NCBI GenBank assembly: GCA_947623655.1 | Contig: CANQHG010000006.1 | Location: 35,973-99,972 of the forward strand | Length of the DNA stretch: 64,000 nt | Reading direction: 5' to 3' | Origin: an uncultured Clostridia bacterium | GTDB lineage: Bacteria; Bacillota; Clostridia; Christensenellales; Borkfalkiaceae | Notes under the pieces: generated by a model | Seen by the model: only the letters and a program-made list of their open reading frames with translations | The model's database searches: none | Told to the model about the DNA's origin: nothing | Made by a program: the position numbers and the translations under genes | Shown: positions 19,719-28,674 of the stretch, piece after piece | How positions within the stretch are numbered: position 1 is the first letter of the stretch | How the letters are laid out: the number at the start of each line of letters is the position of its first letter

Positions 19719-19987
19719 TGTTTTTTCCAGCCCTGCATGACGGCACGCCAATAGAGCGCGTCACCTGTGAGATATTCATCGAGAATGCCCTCTTCATTTT
19801 CAATTTTTTGATGATAAGCCTCGATGCTCTCGTCGTATTCACGACTTTCGGAATTTAAAACGCCCATCTGCACGAATTGAACAATGAGCACAACGAGCAG
19901 AAATAAAATCAGAAGTACGCCCCCGACCGTTGCCCCAACGGCGATACGGCGGTATTTAGCTTGCTTTTGTTCTTTTCCTTCTTCCAT
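19715..19987 (-). CDS. Septum formation initiator (DivIC/FtsB-like)
   Basis: Single TM followed by coiled coil, downstream of yabQ-like gene. Confidence 0.7.
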   Translation of the reverse strand: MEEGKEQKQAKYRRIAVGATVGGVLLILFLLVVLIVQFVQMGVLNSESREYDESIEAYHQKIENEEGILDEYLTGDALYWRAVMQGWKKQ

Positions 19988-20312
19988 GTTCTGTTTTCCC
20001 TTTGTGTTTCCGTGTATGAATATTATATATCTTTTCTACAAAAAAAGCAACAATTTTATGGAAACTTTTTATGTAGAGGAGAAGACCGAGCCCGCAGCCG
20101 AGAAGAAAGAAAAAGCGCAGAGGCGGAAATTCAAGTGAAACAGACACGATCGCGTATACCAAAGCAAAACCGATGGAAAAAAGAATATCACATAAAATGC
20201 GTAGCCAATGCTTGCGGTAGGTGCTTCGTACGAGAAAAAAAGCGTCATATAAGACGCCGCATAACACACCCACGAGTGTGCAGACAAGAAAAATACGGAT
20301 CTGCCCGTTCAT
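19956..20312 (-). CDS. yabQ: Spore cortex biosynthesis protein YabQ-like
   Basis: TM-rich; LVGVLCGVLYDAFFLVR...; context with YabP and DivIC. Confidence 0.75.
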   Translation of the reverse strand: MNGQIRIFLVCTLVGVLCGVLYDAFFLVRSTYRKHWLRILCDILFSIGFALVYAIVSVSLEFPPLRFFFLLGCGLGLLLYIKSFHKIVAFFVEKIYNIHTRKHKGKTEHGRRKRTKAS

Positions 20313-20566
20313 TTGAAGAGGCGTGAAAGAGCTTTCCCCTGTGCGCCGTATTTGACGCAGCTCACTTCCCCGCTTGCAATAAAATTTCCGCTGCCCTCGG
20401 AAAAAGAAATTACTTTCAGTTTTGATCCCTCGATCTTCACGCGTTTTCCGTTTACAGACAGAAGTATCGTATTTTCAGAAAAAGCGTCAACAGACGAAAC
20501 GCCGCTCATTGTGACTTTTTTCTGTTGCTCAATCGTAAGAATACTTTCCTTAATTTCCTCGCGCAT
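20309..20566 (-). CDS. yabP: Sporulation protein YabP-like
   Basis: LTIEQQKKVTMSGVSSVDAFSENTILLSVNGKRVKIEGSKLKVISFSEGSGNFIASGEVSCVKY. Confidence 0.85.
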   Translation of the reverse strand: MREEIKESILTIEQQKKVTMSGVSSVDAFSENTILLSVNGKRVKIEGSKLKVISFSEGSGNFIASGEVSCVKYGAQGKALSRLFK

Positions 20567-20605
20567 GCTAATATATATGCTTGAACGCGCTGAAACATGC
20601 TCAAA

Positions 20606-20631
20606 ACAAAAACAACGGGCTAGGACCCGTT
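20606..20631 (-). terminator. Terminator downstream of typA
   Basis: AACGGG-TCCTAG-CCCGTT-GTTTTT on minus strand. Confidence 0.7.
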
Positions 20632-20651
20632 ATTTTGATAAATTTTAAAGT

Positions 20652-20675
20652 ATTATGTCAGACATAATACTATGT
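20652..20675 (+). repeat. Dispersed palindromic motif copy (d): ATTATGTCAGACATAATACTATGT
   Basis: Direct reading; touches typA stop codon. Confidence 0.9.
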
Positions 20676-22504
20676 TAATCACCCATTTTTGCCTTTGCCC
20701 GTGCCTTTGCGCGAAGCTCGCTGTCGAGAATACGTTTTCTGATACGCACACTCGTCGGCGTGATCTCGAGCAATTCGTCGTCGGCGATAAATTCGAGCGC
20801 TTCCTCCAAAGAAAGTTTCTTGGGAGGAATGAGACGGAGCGCGTCATCCGACGAGGAAGAACGCGTATTTGTAAGGTGCTTTGTCTTGCAAACATTCACA
20901 TTGATGTCTTCATCTTTCGGCGAATAGCCTACGACCATGCCTTCGTATACTGACGTTCCGGGACCGATAAAGAGAGGTCCCCTGCCTTGCGCGTTGAAAA
21001 GGCCGTATGTGACGGCTTCTCCCGTTTCAAACGCGATCAACGAACCCGAGGTGCGACGCTCGATCTCACCCTTATACGGTTGATACTCGAAAAACACAGA
21101 GCTCATAACACCCTCGCCTTTCGTATCCGTCAAAAATTCGCTCTTGTAACCAAACAGCCCTCTCGCGGGCACCAAAAACTCGAGGCGCATGCGCGAGCCC
21201 ATGGCGCTCATGTGAACGAGTTCGCCCTTACGCGTCCCCATGCTCTGAAATACCGGTCCCGTCATATCCTCGGGAACATCCACGATCAAACGTTCGACAG
21301 GCTCATATTTCTCGCCGTCGATCTCCTTGAAGAGCACTTTGGGAGAACTGACTTGAAACTCATATCCCTCACGGCGCATGGTCTCGATAAGAATGGAGAG
21401 GTGCATTTCTCCCCTGCCGCTGACGCGGAATGCGTCCGTCGAATCGGTATCTTCCACTTTTAACGACACATCACGCAAAAGTTCGCGATAAAGTCTCTCC
21501 CTGAGATGCCGCGTTGTCACAAATTTTCCTTCTTTGCCCGCAAACGGAGAGTCGTTGACCGAAAAAATCATTTCGACAGTCGGCTCGGAAATCTTCACGA
21601 AAGACACAGGTTCTACATGGTCGAATGCGCACACAGTATCGCCGATGTTGATTTTTTCAAGTCCGGAAAAGCAAACAATGTCACCTGCCCGTGCACTCTC
21701 ACACGGAACTCGGTCGAGCCCTTCGATCTCATAGAGATTGACAAGCTTGCCGCGCATGTTAACTTCCTTGTGGTTATAGTTGCAAACAGTGACATCCGCA
21801 CTCTGCCTCGCAATTCCCCGCTCTATTCTGCCAATGCCGATCCTTCCCACATAATCGTTGTAATCGATAGACGAAACGAGAAGCTGTAAAGGACCCTCAT
21901 CATCCATATCGAGAGGCGGGAAATGAGACAAGATCGTATCGAAAAGAGGCGTAAGGTCGGTACCTTGAACATTGGGATCCAAAGAAGAAGTACCCGTTCT
22001 GCCCGAACAGTACACAAAAGGACTGTCAAGCTGTTCGTCTGAAGCGTTCAGATCCATCAAAAGTTCAAGAACCTCGTCTTCAACTTCTCCAAGACGGGCG
22101 TCGGGACGGTCGATCTTATTGATCACGATAATAAGTTTGAGCCCCATTTCAAGCGCCTTTTGCGTGACGAAGCGTGTCTGAGGCATCGGCCCCTCCGCAG
22201 CGTCAACGAGAATAAGAACGCCCGATACCATCTTGAGCGAGCGTTCGACCTCGCCCGAAAAATCTGCGTGGCCGGGAGTATCGACAATATTGATCTTGAC
22301 TCCCTTGTAATGAATCGATGTATTTTTCGCCAAAATCGTGATGCCGCGCTCACGCTCCAGATCGCCTGAGTCCATGACGCGCTCTTCAACGACTTGATTA
22401 ACGCGGAAAGTACCCGCCTGTTTCAACATCTGATCGACCAAGGTCGTCTTGCCGTGGTCGACGTGAGCGATGATCGCAATGTTCCGTAAATCTTCTCTAA
22501 GCAT
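20675..22504 (-). CDS. typA: Translational GTPase TypA/BipA
   Basis: [51 protein letters not shown]. Confidence 0.97.
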   Translation of the reverse strand: MLREDLRNIAIIAHVDHGKTTLVDQMLKQAGTFRVNQVVEERVMDSGDLERERGITILAKNTSIHYKGVKINIVDTPGHADFSGEVERSLKMVSGVLILVDAAEGPMPQTRFVTQKALEMGLKLIIVINKIDRPDARLGEVEDEVLELLMDLNASDEQLDSPFVYCSGRTGTSSLDPNVQGTDLTPLFDTILSHFPPLDMDDEGPLQLLVSSIDYNDYVGRIGIGRIERGIARQSADVTVCNYNHKEVNMRGKLVNLYEIEGLDRVPCESARAGDIVCFSGLEKINIGDTVCAFDHVEPVSFVKISEPTVEMIFSVNDSPFAGKEGKFVTTRHLRERLYRELLRDVSLKVEDTDSTDAFRVSGRGEMHLSILIETMRREGYEFQVSSPKVLFKEIDGEKYEPVERLIVDVPEDMTGPVFQSMGTRKGELVHMSAMGSRMRLEFLVPARGLFGYKSEFLTDTKGEGVMSSVFFEYQPYKGEIERRTSGSLIAFETGEAVTYGLFNAQGRGPLFIGPGTSVYEGMVVGYSPKDEDINVNVCKTKHLTNTRSSSSDDALRLIPPKKLSLEEALEFIADDELLEITPTSVRIRKRILDSELRAKARAKAKMGD

Positions 22505-22633
22505 AATATCCTCTTAAATTCCACAGGTGATTATAATACATCTGCCCGAAAAACACAACAAAAAAACACGGGGTTGGAAGAAAATTCCCTGAGGTTCTTG
22601 CATTTCGGTACATAAATTTGGTATAATATCCCC

Positions 22634-22975
22634 ATGAAACACACGATGAACATCGCCCCCGTCCCCTTTGCGATGATGGAAAGCAAACAAAAGACGATCG
22701 AGCTGCGCCTCAATGACGAAAAAAGGCAAAAAATAAAAGTCGGCGACAAAATCGATTTCGTCAATGCGGAAAACGGGAATAAACTACGGGCAAAAGTGCT
22801 GGGTTTGAGCATCTTTCCGTCCTTTGAAGCGCTCTACAATGCCCTGCCTCTTCTCGAATGCGGATATACCGAGGAAACGCTTCCCACGGCGTCTCCAAAA
22901 GATATGGAATTCTATTACTCTCCCGAAGAACAAAAAATGTACGGCGTTGTCGGGATAAAAATCGAGCTTTGCTAA
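22634..22975 (+). CDS. ASCH-domain protein
   Basis: KQKTIELRLNDEKRQKIKVGDKIDFVNAENGNKLRAKVLGLSIFPSFEALYNALPL. Confidence 0.8.
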   Translation: MKHTMNIAPVPFAMMESKQKTIELRLNDEKRQKIKVGDKIDFVNAENGNKLRAKVLGLSIFPSFEALYNALPLLECGYTEETLPTASPKDMEFYYSPEEQKMYGVVGIKIELC

Positions 22976-23009
22976 AAAATGTCCGTTCGCTTGATTGCGG
23001 ACGGACATT
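22974..23009 (-). terminator. Terminator downstream of folA
   Basis: AATGTCCGT...ACGGACATT followed by TTTT on minus strand. Confidence 0.65.
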
Positions 23010-23013
23010 CCGG

Positions 23014-23508
23014 TCAATAGACTTTCACGTTGCGATTTTTATAAAGACAGTAGCGGGTGAGAAAGCCGTTGTCCTCAACGGGGTCACTTTCATGGATGCA
23101 TTCGTAGTCGGGATCGAGATCAAGGTTAGGCACAAACATTTCTGCCCCGCCGTCGGCATCCACTTTGGTGACAAGGATCTCATTGCAATAGGGTATGAGT
23201 GCCTTATAGACACTTGCACCGCCGATAACATACACGTCATCCGGGGGATATCTTTTTATTTCTCCAAAAAGTTCCCCAAGATCGTGAACCGACACGACAC
23301 CCTCGATGTCGGTCGGTGAAAGCACGATGTTGACGCGATTTTTTAAGGGCTTTCCGTTCGGGAAAGACAACAGTGTATTCCGTCCCATGATAACTATCTT
23401 TCCGATTGTAGTCTCGCGGAAAAATTTCATATCTTTGGGAAGAGAAAACATCAAGTCGTTCTGTCTTCCGATGCCCCAATGTCTGTCACAGTGAAAAATC
23501 GCCTTCAT
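23014..23508 (-). CDS. folA: Dihydrofolate reductase
   Basis: HWGIGRQNDLMFSLPKDMKFFRETTIGKIVIMGRNTLLSFPNGKPLKNR, YVIGGASVYKALIPYC. Confidence 0.95.
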   Translation of the reverse strand: MKAIFHCDRHWGIGRQNDLMFSLPKDMKFFRETTIGKIVIMGRNTLLSFPNGKPLKNRVNIVLSPTDIEGVVSVHDLGELFGEIKRYPPDDVYVIGGASVYKALIPYCNEILVTKVDADGGAEMFVPNLDLDPDYECIHESDPVEDNGFLTRYCLYKNRNVKVY

Positions 23509-23526
23509 TTTCGGCTGTTCCCCTTG

Positions 23527-23555
23527 ATTATGTCTGACATAGTACTATGTAAAAT
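23527..23555 (+). repeat. Dispersed palindromic motif copy (e): ATTATGTCTGACATAGTACTATGTAAAAT
   Basis: Direct reading; between thyA and folA. Confidence 0.92.
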
Positions 23556-23564
23556 GGTAAAAAA

Positions 23565-24395
23565 TCAAATTGCGACAGGAATTTTCTTGTCGAGAGGATG
23601 GTATTCATACCCATCCAGCTTAAAAGAGTCAACCGTAAAATCATAGAAATTTTTGATGTCGGGGTCGACAATAAGCTTGGGCGCAGAGAGCGGCTCCCTT
23701 TCGATGATCTCTTTCACAATATCGATATGCCTGTCATAGATGTGGGCATCGGCGATCACATGGACGAGCTCACCCGCTTTTAATCCACTCACTTGCGCAA
23801 ACATTAAGAGAAGAATCGCATATTGCACGACATTCCAATTATTGGCAGTGAGCACGTCGTTAGAACGTTGGTTCAATATGCCGTTGAGGGTATCTCCCGA
23901 GACATTGAATGTCATCGAATATGCGCACGGATACAAGTTCATTTCATGCAGATCGGTGAAATTGTAAAGATTTGTAAGGATTCTGCGCGACGCGGGATTA
24001 TTTTTTAAATCGTAGAGCACGCGATCTACCTGATCGAATTCACCCTCGGCATACACGGACTTTTGTGCGAGTTGATAGCCGTACGCTTTCCCGATGCTAC
24101 CTTTCTCATCTGCCCAACTGTCCCAGATGTGGGAATGAAGATCATGAATATTGTTGCTCTTCTTCTGCCAGATCCACAAAATTTCGTCGATACAGCTTTT
24201 GAAAGCAGTGCGACGGATCGTCAGAATGGGAAATTCTTCCTGTAAATTGTAACGGTTTACAATCCCGAATTTTTTGACCGTATGGGCAGGCGTTCCGTCA
24301 TCCCAATGGGGACGGACTTTCAGATTTGTGTCCCAAACGCCGTTTTGCAGAATATCTTTACAGTTTTCAATAAAAATTCGGTCGGCATTACTCAT
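23565..24395 (-). CDS. thyA: Thymidylate synthase
   Basis: WNVVQYAILLLMFAQVSGLKAGELVHVIADAHIYDRH, LNYQR-type active-site region PASRRILTNLYNFTDLHEMNLYPCAYSMTFNV. Confidence 0.95.
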   Translation of the reverse strand: MSNADRIFIENCKDILQNGVWDTNLKVRPHWDDGTPAHTVKKFGIVNRYNLQEEFPILTIRRTAFKSCIDEILWIWQKKSNNIHDLHSHIWDSWADEKGSIGKAYGYQLAQKSVYAEGEFDQVDRVLYDLKNNPASRRILTNLYNFTDLHEMNLYPCAYSMTFNVSGDTLNGILNQRSNDVLTANNWNVVQYAILLLMFAQVSGLKAGELVHVIADAHIYDRHIDIVKEIIEREPLSAPKLIVDPDIKNFYDFTVDSFKLDGYEYHPLDKKIPVAI

Positions 24396-24447
24396 TTGTA
24401 TCTCCTTCCTGTCTTCGATATCCCATCAAAGACGTGCCAAGCGACGG

Positions 24448-26082
24448 CTACGCAGTTGCTCTCTGAATTCTCTCTTTTGTCTCTTCCTCGCCCAGGATCT
24501 GCTGGATCGTCCAAAGGTCGGGTGTGTTTGCCTTTCCCGTGGTCGCAATACGCAAGACTTCGGCGACATCCGAGACGCTACCCTTATAGGCCTCGGGGGC
24601 GGTCTTATAGTCTTTCATCTCTGCCGCAAATCCGTTTTCTGCCGCGATCTCTTTTATCTTTGTAAACCAGACCTGTGAATCGTCTGCAGGGTCATATTTG
24701 ACGAGGAAACTTTTTAAAATAGGTTTTCTCGTCTCGTCGGGAACGCGATATTCGTCGTAATTTTCGGGACGCTCAAAGAAATATTTTATGAAATCCATTG
24801 CCTGCGAAGCGGTTGTAAAGTCCTTGCGGCGCTTTTTTCCGCCGATTCCCATACAAAGCGTGAGAACTTTGAGCATTTTCCCCCGATCTTCAAAATACCC
24901 TTTCTGCGTCTCGCCGCCGAACTCTTCCGCCCACGTCTGCAAAAACTCAAACATTTCCTCGGCAGTAAGTTTGGATAGTTCGTTTTTCGAGATATCGTTC
25001 AGTTTATCGATATCAAAGAGAGTTCCGCTCTTCGACATCTTTTCGGCTGTAAATTTGAATTCTTCAAGTGTTTTCTCGGGATTTTTCAGATACCATTCCT
25101 CAAAGTTAGAGTTGAGTAGCGTAAGCATATAGACCTTGACCGCCCGCGCGTAATACCCTTCCTTGCGGTAAAATTCTAAAGATAACTCGGGATCTTTTCT
25201 CTTTGAAAGCTTCCGACGCGTCTCGCCATCCTGTTTCATCAGCGAACAGTTGTGTCCGTAACGGGGACGTTCAAACCCGAGCACATCGAAAAGCTCAATG
25301 TGTATGGGCAGGGATGCGAGCCACTCTTCGCCGCGGATCACAAGCGTCGTACGCATAAAGTGGTCGTCGATCGCATGGGCGAAATGGTATGTCGGAATGC
25401 CGTCCGATTTTAAGATAACTACATCCTGATTGTTCTCCGTGACGGTGATCTCGCCTTTGATGGCGTCGCGGAATTTGATCTTATTCTCCGGGTTCCCCAT
25501 CGATTTCAAACGGATGACGAAAGGCTTACCCGCATCGAGATTTTGATAGATATCCTCCTCAGTTAGGTTGCGGCATTTGGCATATTTGCCGTAATAGCCC
25601 GTGATCTCCTTTTTCTCCGTCTGTTCCTCGCGAAGACGCTCAAGTTCTTCTTCCGAGCAGAAACATGGATATGCTCTGCCGATCTCAATGAGATGTTTGA
25701 CGAAAGCGCGATAAATCTCCGCGCGCTGGCGCTGATACCACGGCGCATATGTGTCATCGCCGCCGATCTCGGCTCCCTCATCGAATTTTATATCGAAATA
25801 GCGAAGTGCATTTTTAACGGCTTCGACCGCCCCGTCGACTTTACGTTTTAAATCGGTATCTTCGATGCGCAGATATAAAACGCCTCCGCTTTGATGGGCG
25901 ATGCGTTCGTTCGCAATCGCCGCAAAAAGGTTTCCGAGGTGAATAAATCCCGTCGGCGAAGGGGCGAGACGTGTCACCTGCGCCCCTTTCGGCAGGTCGC
26001 GCGGCGGATATTTTTTTTCATAGAATTCCAGATCGGGATAGTTCCCGGGGAGCAACCGCTCCGCAAGTGTTTTATAGTCCAT
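24448..26082 (-). CDS. gltX: Glutamate--tRNA ligase
   Basis: RLAPSPTGFIHLGNLFAAIANE, GETRRKLSKRKDPELSLE. Confidence 0.95.
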   Translation of the reverse strand: MDYKTLAERLLPGNYPDLEFYEKKYPPRDLPKGAQVTRLAPSPTGFIHLGNLFAAIANERIAHQSGGVLYLRIEDTDLKRKVDGAVEAVKNALRYFDIKFDEGAEIGGDDTYAPWYQRQRAEIYRAFVKHLIEIGRAYPCFCSEEELERLREEQTEKKEITGYYGKYAKCRNLTEEDIYQNLDAGKPFVIRLKSMGNPENKIKFRDAIKGEITVTENNQDVVILKSDGIPTYHFAHAIDDHFMRTTLVIRGEEWLASLPIHIELFDVLGFERPRYGHNCSLMKQDGETRRKLSKRKDPELSLEFYRKEGYYARAVKVYMLTLLNSNFEEWYLKNPEKTLEEFKFTAEKMSKSGTLFDIDKLNDISKNELSKLTAEEMFEFLQTWAEEFGGETQKGYFEDRGKMLKVLTLCMGIGGKKRRKDFTTASQAMDFIKYFFERPENYDEYRVPDETRKPILKSFLVKYDPADDSQVWFTKIKEIAAENGFAAEMKDYKTAPEAYKGSVSDVAEVLRIATTGKANTPDLWTIQQILGEEETKERIQRATA

Positions 26083-26102
26083 AATTCTCCTTGATCGTTT
26101 AT

Positions 26103-27071
26103 TTAAAGCAACTTCAGGCTCTCGGGCGAAAGCTCCGCAAAACCGTTTTCGATATCATGTACAAGCGATACTGCCGCTGAAAGTCTGGGGGTCGGAACAT
26201 TCAGTCGTTTTCCGGCCTTTACGACGGCTCCCGCAACATAATCAATGTCGCACTTTCTTCCCCTCTCAAGGTCTTTCAACATGCCCGAGCGGATATTCCG
26301 ATGTTTTTTCATCGTAACGGACAAAAACAGACCTGCAAAGGGATTTTTGAAGAGTTTTCCGATGTCATGCCCGTTTTGCACGAGCTTTTTACATCCGTCT
26401 GCCCTTGCAACGGCGACAGTCTCCCGCATGAGTGCCAGAACCAACTTTTTATATTTTTTTGTCAATTCCCCGAACGTGAGCCCGGAAATCGCTGACAATG
26501 TGGAAAGGGAAGCGTTTACTACGAGTTTAGAAAAACGAATCTCCTTTAAATTTCCGACGCCTACCCCGATCTTACCCTTTTGCAAGAGCTCTGTAAGTTC
26601 CGACGTCCTCTCCCCGTTGCCGTACGCACCGAGCGCAAGAACGTATTCCTCGGAAGTCACGTCGATCATGCCCGCCGAAACAAGCGTTGCGCCCCAACCG
26701 AGCGCAGCGCCATAGATTCTGTCCGCGCCGACGACGCTCGCCAAACTTTCTTCGGGAAGTCCGTTCTGTACAGTAATGATCGCACCGTTCTCTGAGAGAA
26801 AGGGTTTCAGATACTGTGCTGTCTCAACGTTCTTTCCTTGCCGCGTGGCAAGGAAAATGATGTCGTATTCGCCGTCCATCTCTTCAGGAAGCCGTGCACA
26901 AACAGGCGTTACAGTCTCCTTTCCGCCCTCGATCAAGGTCGCGCCGCGTGTTTTTAAGGCATTGACATGCGCAATGTTGCGCGTTACGAGTTCGCAAGGA
27001 ATGCCGCCGCGCGTCAAAAGAACGCCAAGACTTGTCCCCATGGCGCCCGCGCCGTAAATAAGAATTCTCAC
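26103..27071 (-). CDS. 2-dehydropantoate 2-reductase family protein
   Basis: MRILIYGAGAMGTSLGVLLTRGGIPCELVTR...TVQNGLPEE...DYVAGAVVKAGKRLNVPTP. Confidence 0.88.
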   Translation of the reverse strand: MRILIYGAGAMGTSLGVLLTRGGIPCELVTRNIAHVNALKTRGATLIEGGKETVTPVCARLPEEMDGEYDIIFLATRQGKNVETAQYLKPFLSENGAIITVQNGLPEESLASVVGADRIYGAALGWGATLVSAGMIDVTSEEYVLALGAYGNGERTSELTELLQKGKIGVGVGNLKEIRFSKLVVNASLSTLSAISGLTFGELTKKYKKLVLALMRETVAVARADGCKKLVQNGHDIGKLFKNPFAGLFLSVTMKKHRNIRSGMLKDLERGRKCDIDYVAGAVVKAGKRLNVPTPRLSAAVSLVHDIENGFAELSPESLKLL

Positions 27072-27574
27072 AGATGAAATCCCGCCGCTGCGGCAAGCGT
27101 GTCGACAGTCTCATCGATCGTGAGCCCGTTGCAATCCACAACAATGTCCGCATATTTTTCATAGAGCGGAACGCGTTCTGCATGGAGAGCTTTGATCGTG
27201 GTAATACCGCTCCGCATGACGACGCCGCGCTTCTTGAGATTGGAAAGACGGCGTTCGGCTTCCTCTGCGCTGATCTCAAGATAAATGATCTTGCCGATCG
27301 ACCGCAGATGCTCCATCGCTTCTTCGCAGTAACATGCGCTTCCGCCCGTTGCAACGACGCAACGGGAAACATATAATCCCGAGCAAATGCGGTTTTCGAC
27401 CTCGAGGTACCCCTCGGGACCTCTCTCGTCGATGAGGGATGACAACAGAGCCTTTTCTTCGCCTTGGATCATGAGGTCGCAATCGACAAAACCGAAGCCA
27501 ATCTTTTTTGCGAGCAATACCCCTGCGGTGCTTTTGCCTGCGGAAGGCATTCCGATGAGAATGAGATTGTCCAT
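27068..27574 (-). CDS. aroK: Shikimate kinase
   Basis: NLILIGMPSAGKSTAGVLLAKKIGFGFVDCD, ATGGSACY, RVPLYEKYADIVVDC. Confidence 0.92.
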   Translation of the reverse strand: MDNLILIGMPSAGKSTAGVLLAKKIGFGFVDCDLMIQGEEKALLSSLIDERGPEGYLEVENRICSGLYVSRCVVATGGSACYCEEAMEHLRSIGKIIYLEISAEEAERRLSNLKKRGVVMRSGITTIKALHAERVPLYEKYADIVVDCNGLTIDETVDTLAAAAGFHL

Positions 27575-27709
27575 ATTTCAAATTATAGTATAGTGCACTC
27601 CGTTTGTCAACTTTGAAAAAAACCTTTTGACAAAAATTTCCGCAATCTCTTGACTTCTTTTTTTCTTGGGTGTATAATCAAGAGACAAAAATCCTTTAAG
27701 GAGAGAATT

Positions 27710-28132
27710 ATGAAAAGAAAACTTTTGGCAATTTTCACTTCACTGACCCTTGTGGCCGTTTTGCTCACCGCTTTATGTGCCTGCGGCTCTACGTGGGGCT
27801 CCATCAAAGGCGCCTATGAAAACGAAGGCTATGAAGAAGTGGAACCGAGCGACGAGATGAAGGAATTCTACGAAAACAACGAGGATTTCAAGGCCGCTGC
27901 GGACACTGCAACACTTCACATCATGCGGAAGCAAACACTTACCATCGCCGTGATCCTCGAATTCAAGAGCAACGACGAGATGGAAGAGGCTTTGAAAAAG
28001 CATGTTACCAAAGAAGATGCCGAGAACATCTACGACGAACTGCAAAAACTCGACACGGTGAGCGGGAACTGCTTCCTTCTCTTCGCTACTCCGCTTACAA
28101 ATGCGGCAGAGATCTTCAAAGGCACAAAATAA
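27710..28132 (+). CDS. Small lipoprotein of unknown function
   Basis: Lipobox LTALCACGS; TTGACT-N17-TATAAT upstream. Confidence 0.8.
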   Translation: MKRKLLAIFTSLTLVAVLLTALCACGSTWGSIKGAYENEGYEEVEPSDEMKEFYENNEDFKAAADTATLHIMRKQTLTIAVILEFKSNDEMEEALKKHVTKEDAENIYDELQKLDTVSGNCFLLFATPLTNAAEIFKGTK

Positions 28133-28141
28133 AACTTGACG

Positions 28142-28165
28142 CCCTCTCTTCGGAGAGGGTTTTTT
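28142..28165 (+). terminator. Intrinsic terminator with UUCG tetraloop
   Basis: CCCTCTC-TTCG-GAGAGGG-TTTTTT. Confidence 0.85.
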
Positions 28166-28287
28166 GATGGAAGATAAAAGAATTTTTACGATTTTCCCAA
28201 AATATCTGTAAAATAACTTGCATTTTATCTTTCGCTATGGTATACTTTTAAACGAATTTTGTAAAAAACATATAAGGACAAACGAAT

Positions 28288-28611
28288 ATGGATGTTGTTT
28301 CTTTCATCGCAAGTCTTCTTGCTCCCGCAAGTTCGCACGCGGCGTATAACACCTACCGCATTGTAAGCTTTGTTTTCATTGCGTTGATGTTTGTCGCGGC
28401 GGTTGCGGCGATCATTCTTGTCATGCTTACCCCCGGTAATTCCAACGGGATCGACGCCCTCGGCGGTTCCAGCGAAACGTTCTACGGAAAGAACAAGGGC
28501 AAGTCGACCGAGTCGAAACTCAAGCTTTGGACATACATTTGCTTGGGGGTGCTGGCGGTACTTGCGATCGTGTTCTTCATTTTGCAAATCGACGGTATCT
28601 GGACAGTTTAA
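28288..28611 (+). CDS. secG: Preprotein translocase subunit SecG
   Basis: Two TM segments, LTPGNSNGIDALGGSSETFYGKNKGK. Confidence 0.85.
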   Translation: MDVVSFIASLLAPASSHAAYNTYRIVSFVFIALMFVAAVAAIILVMLTPGNSNGIDALGGSSETFYGKNKGKSTESKLKLWTYICLGVLAVLAIVFFILQIDGIWTV

Positions 28612-28674
28612 GAGAAATAAGATTATCAAGGGCGGCTTTCAGTCGCCCTATTTGTTTGCCGAAAAGGAGACAAT

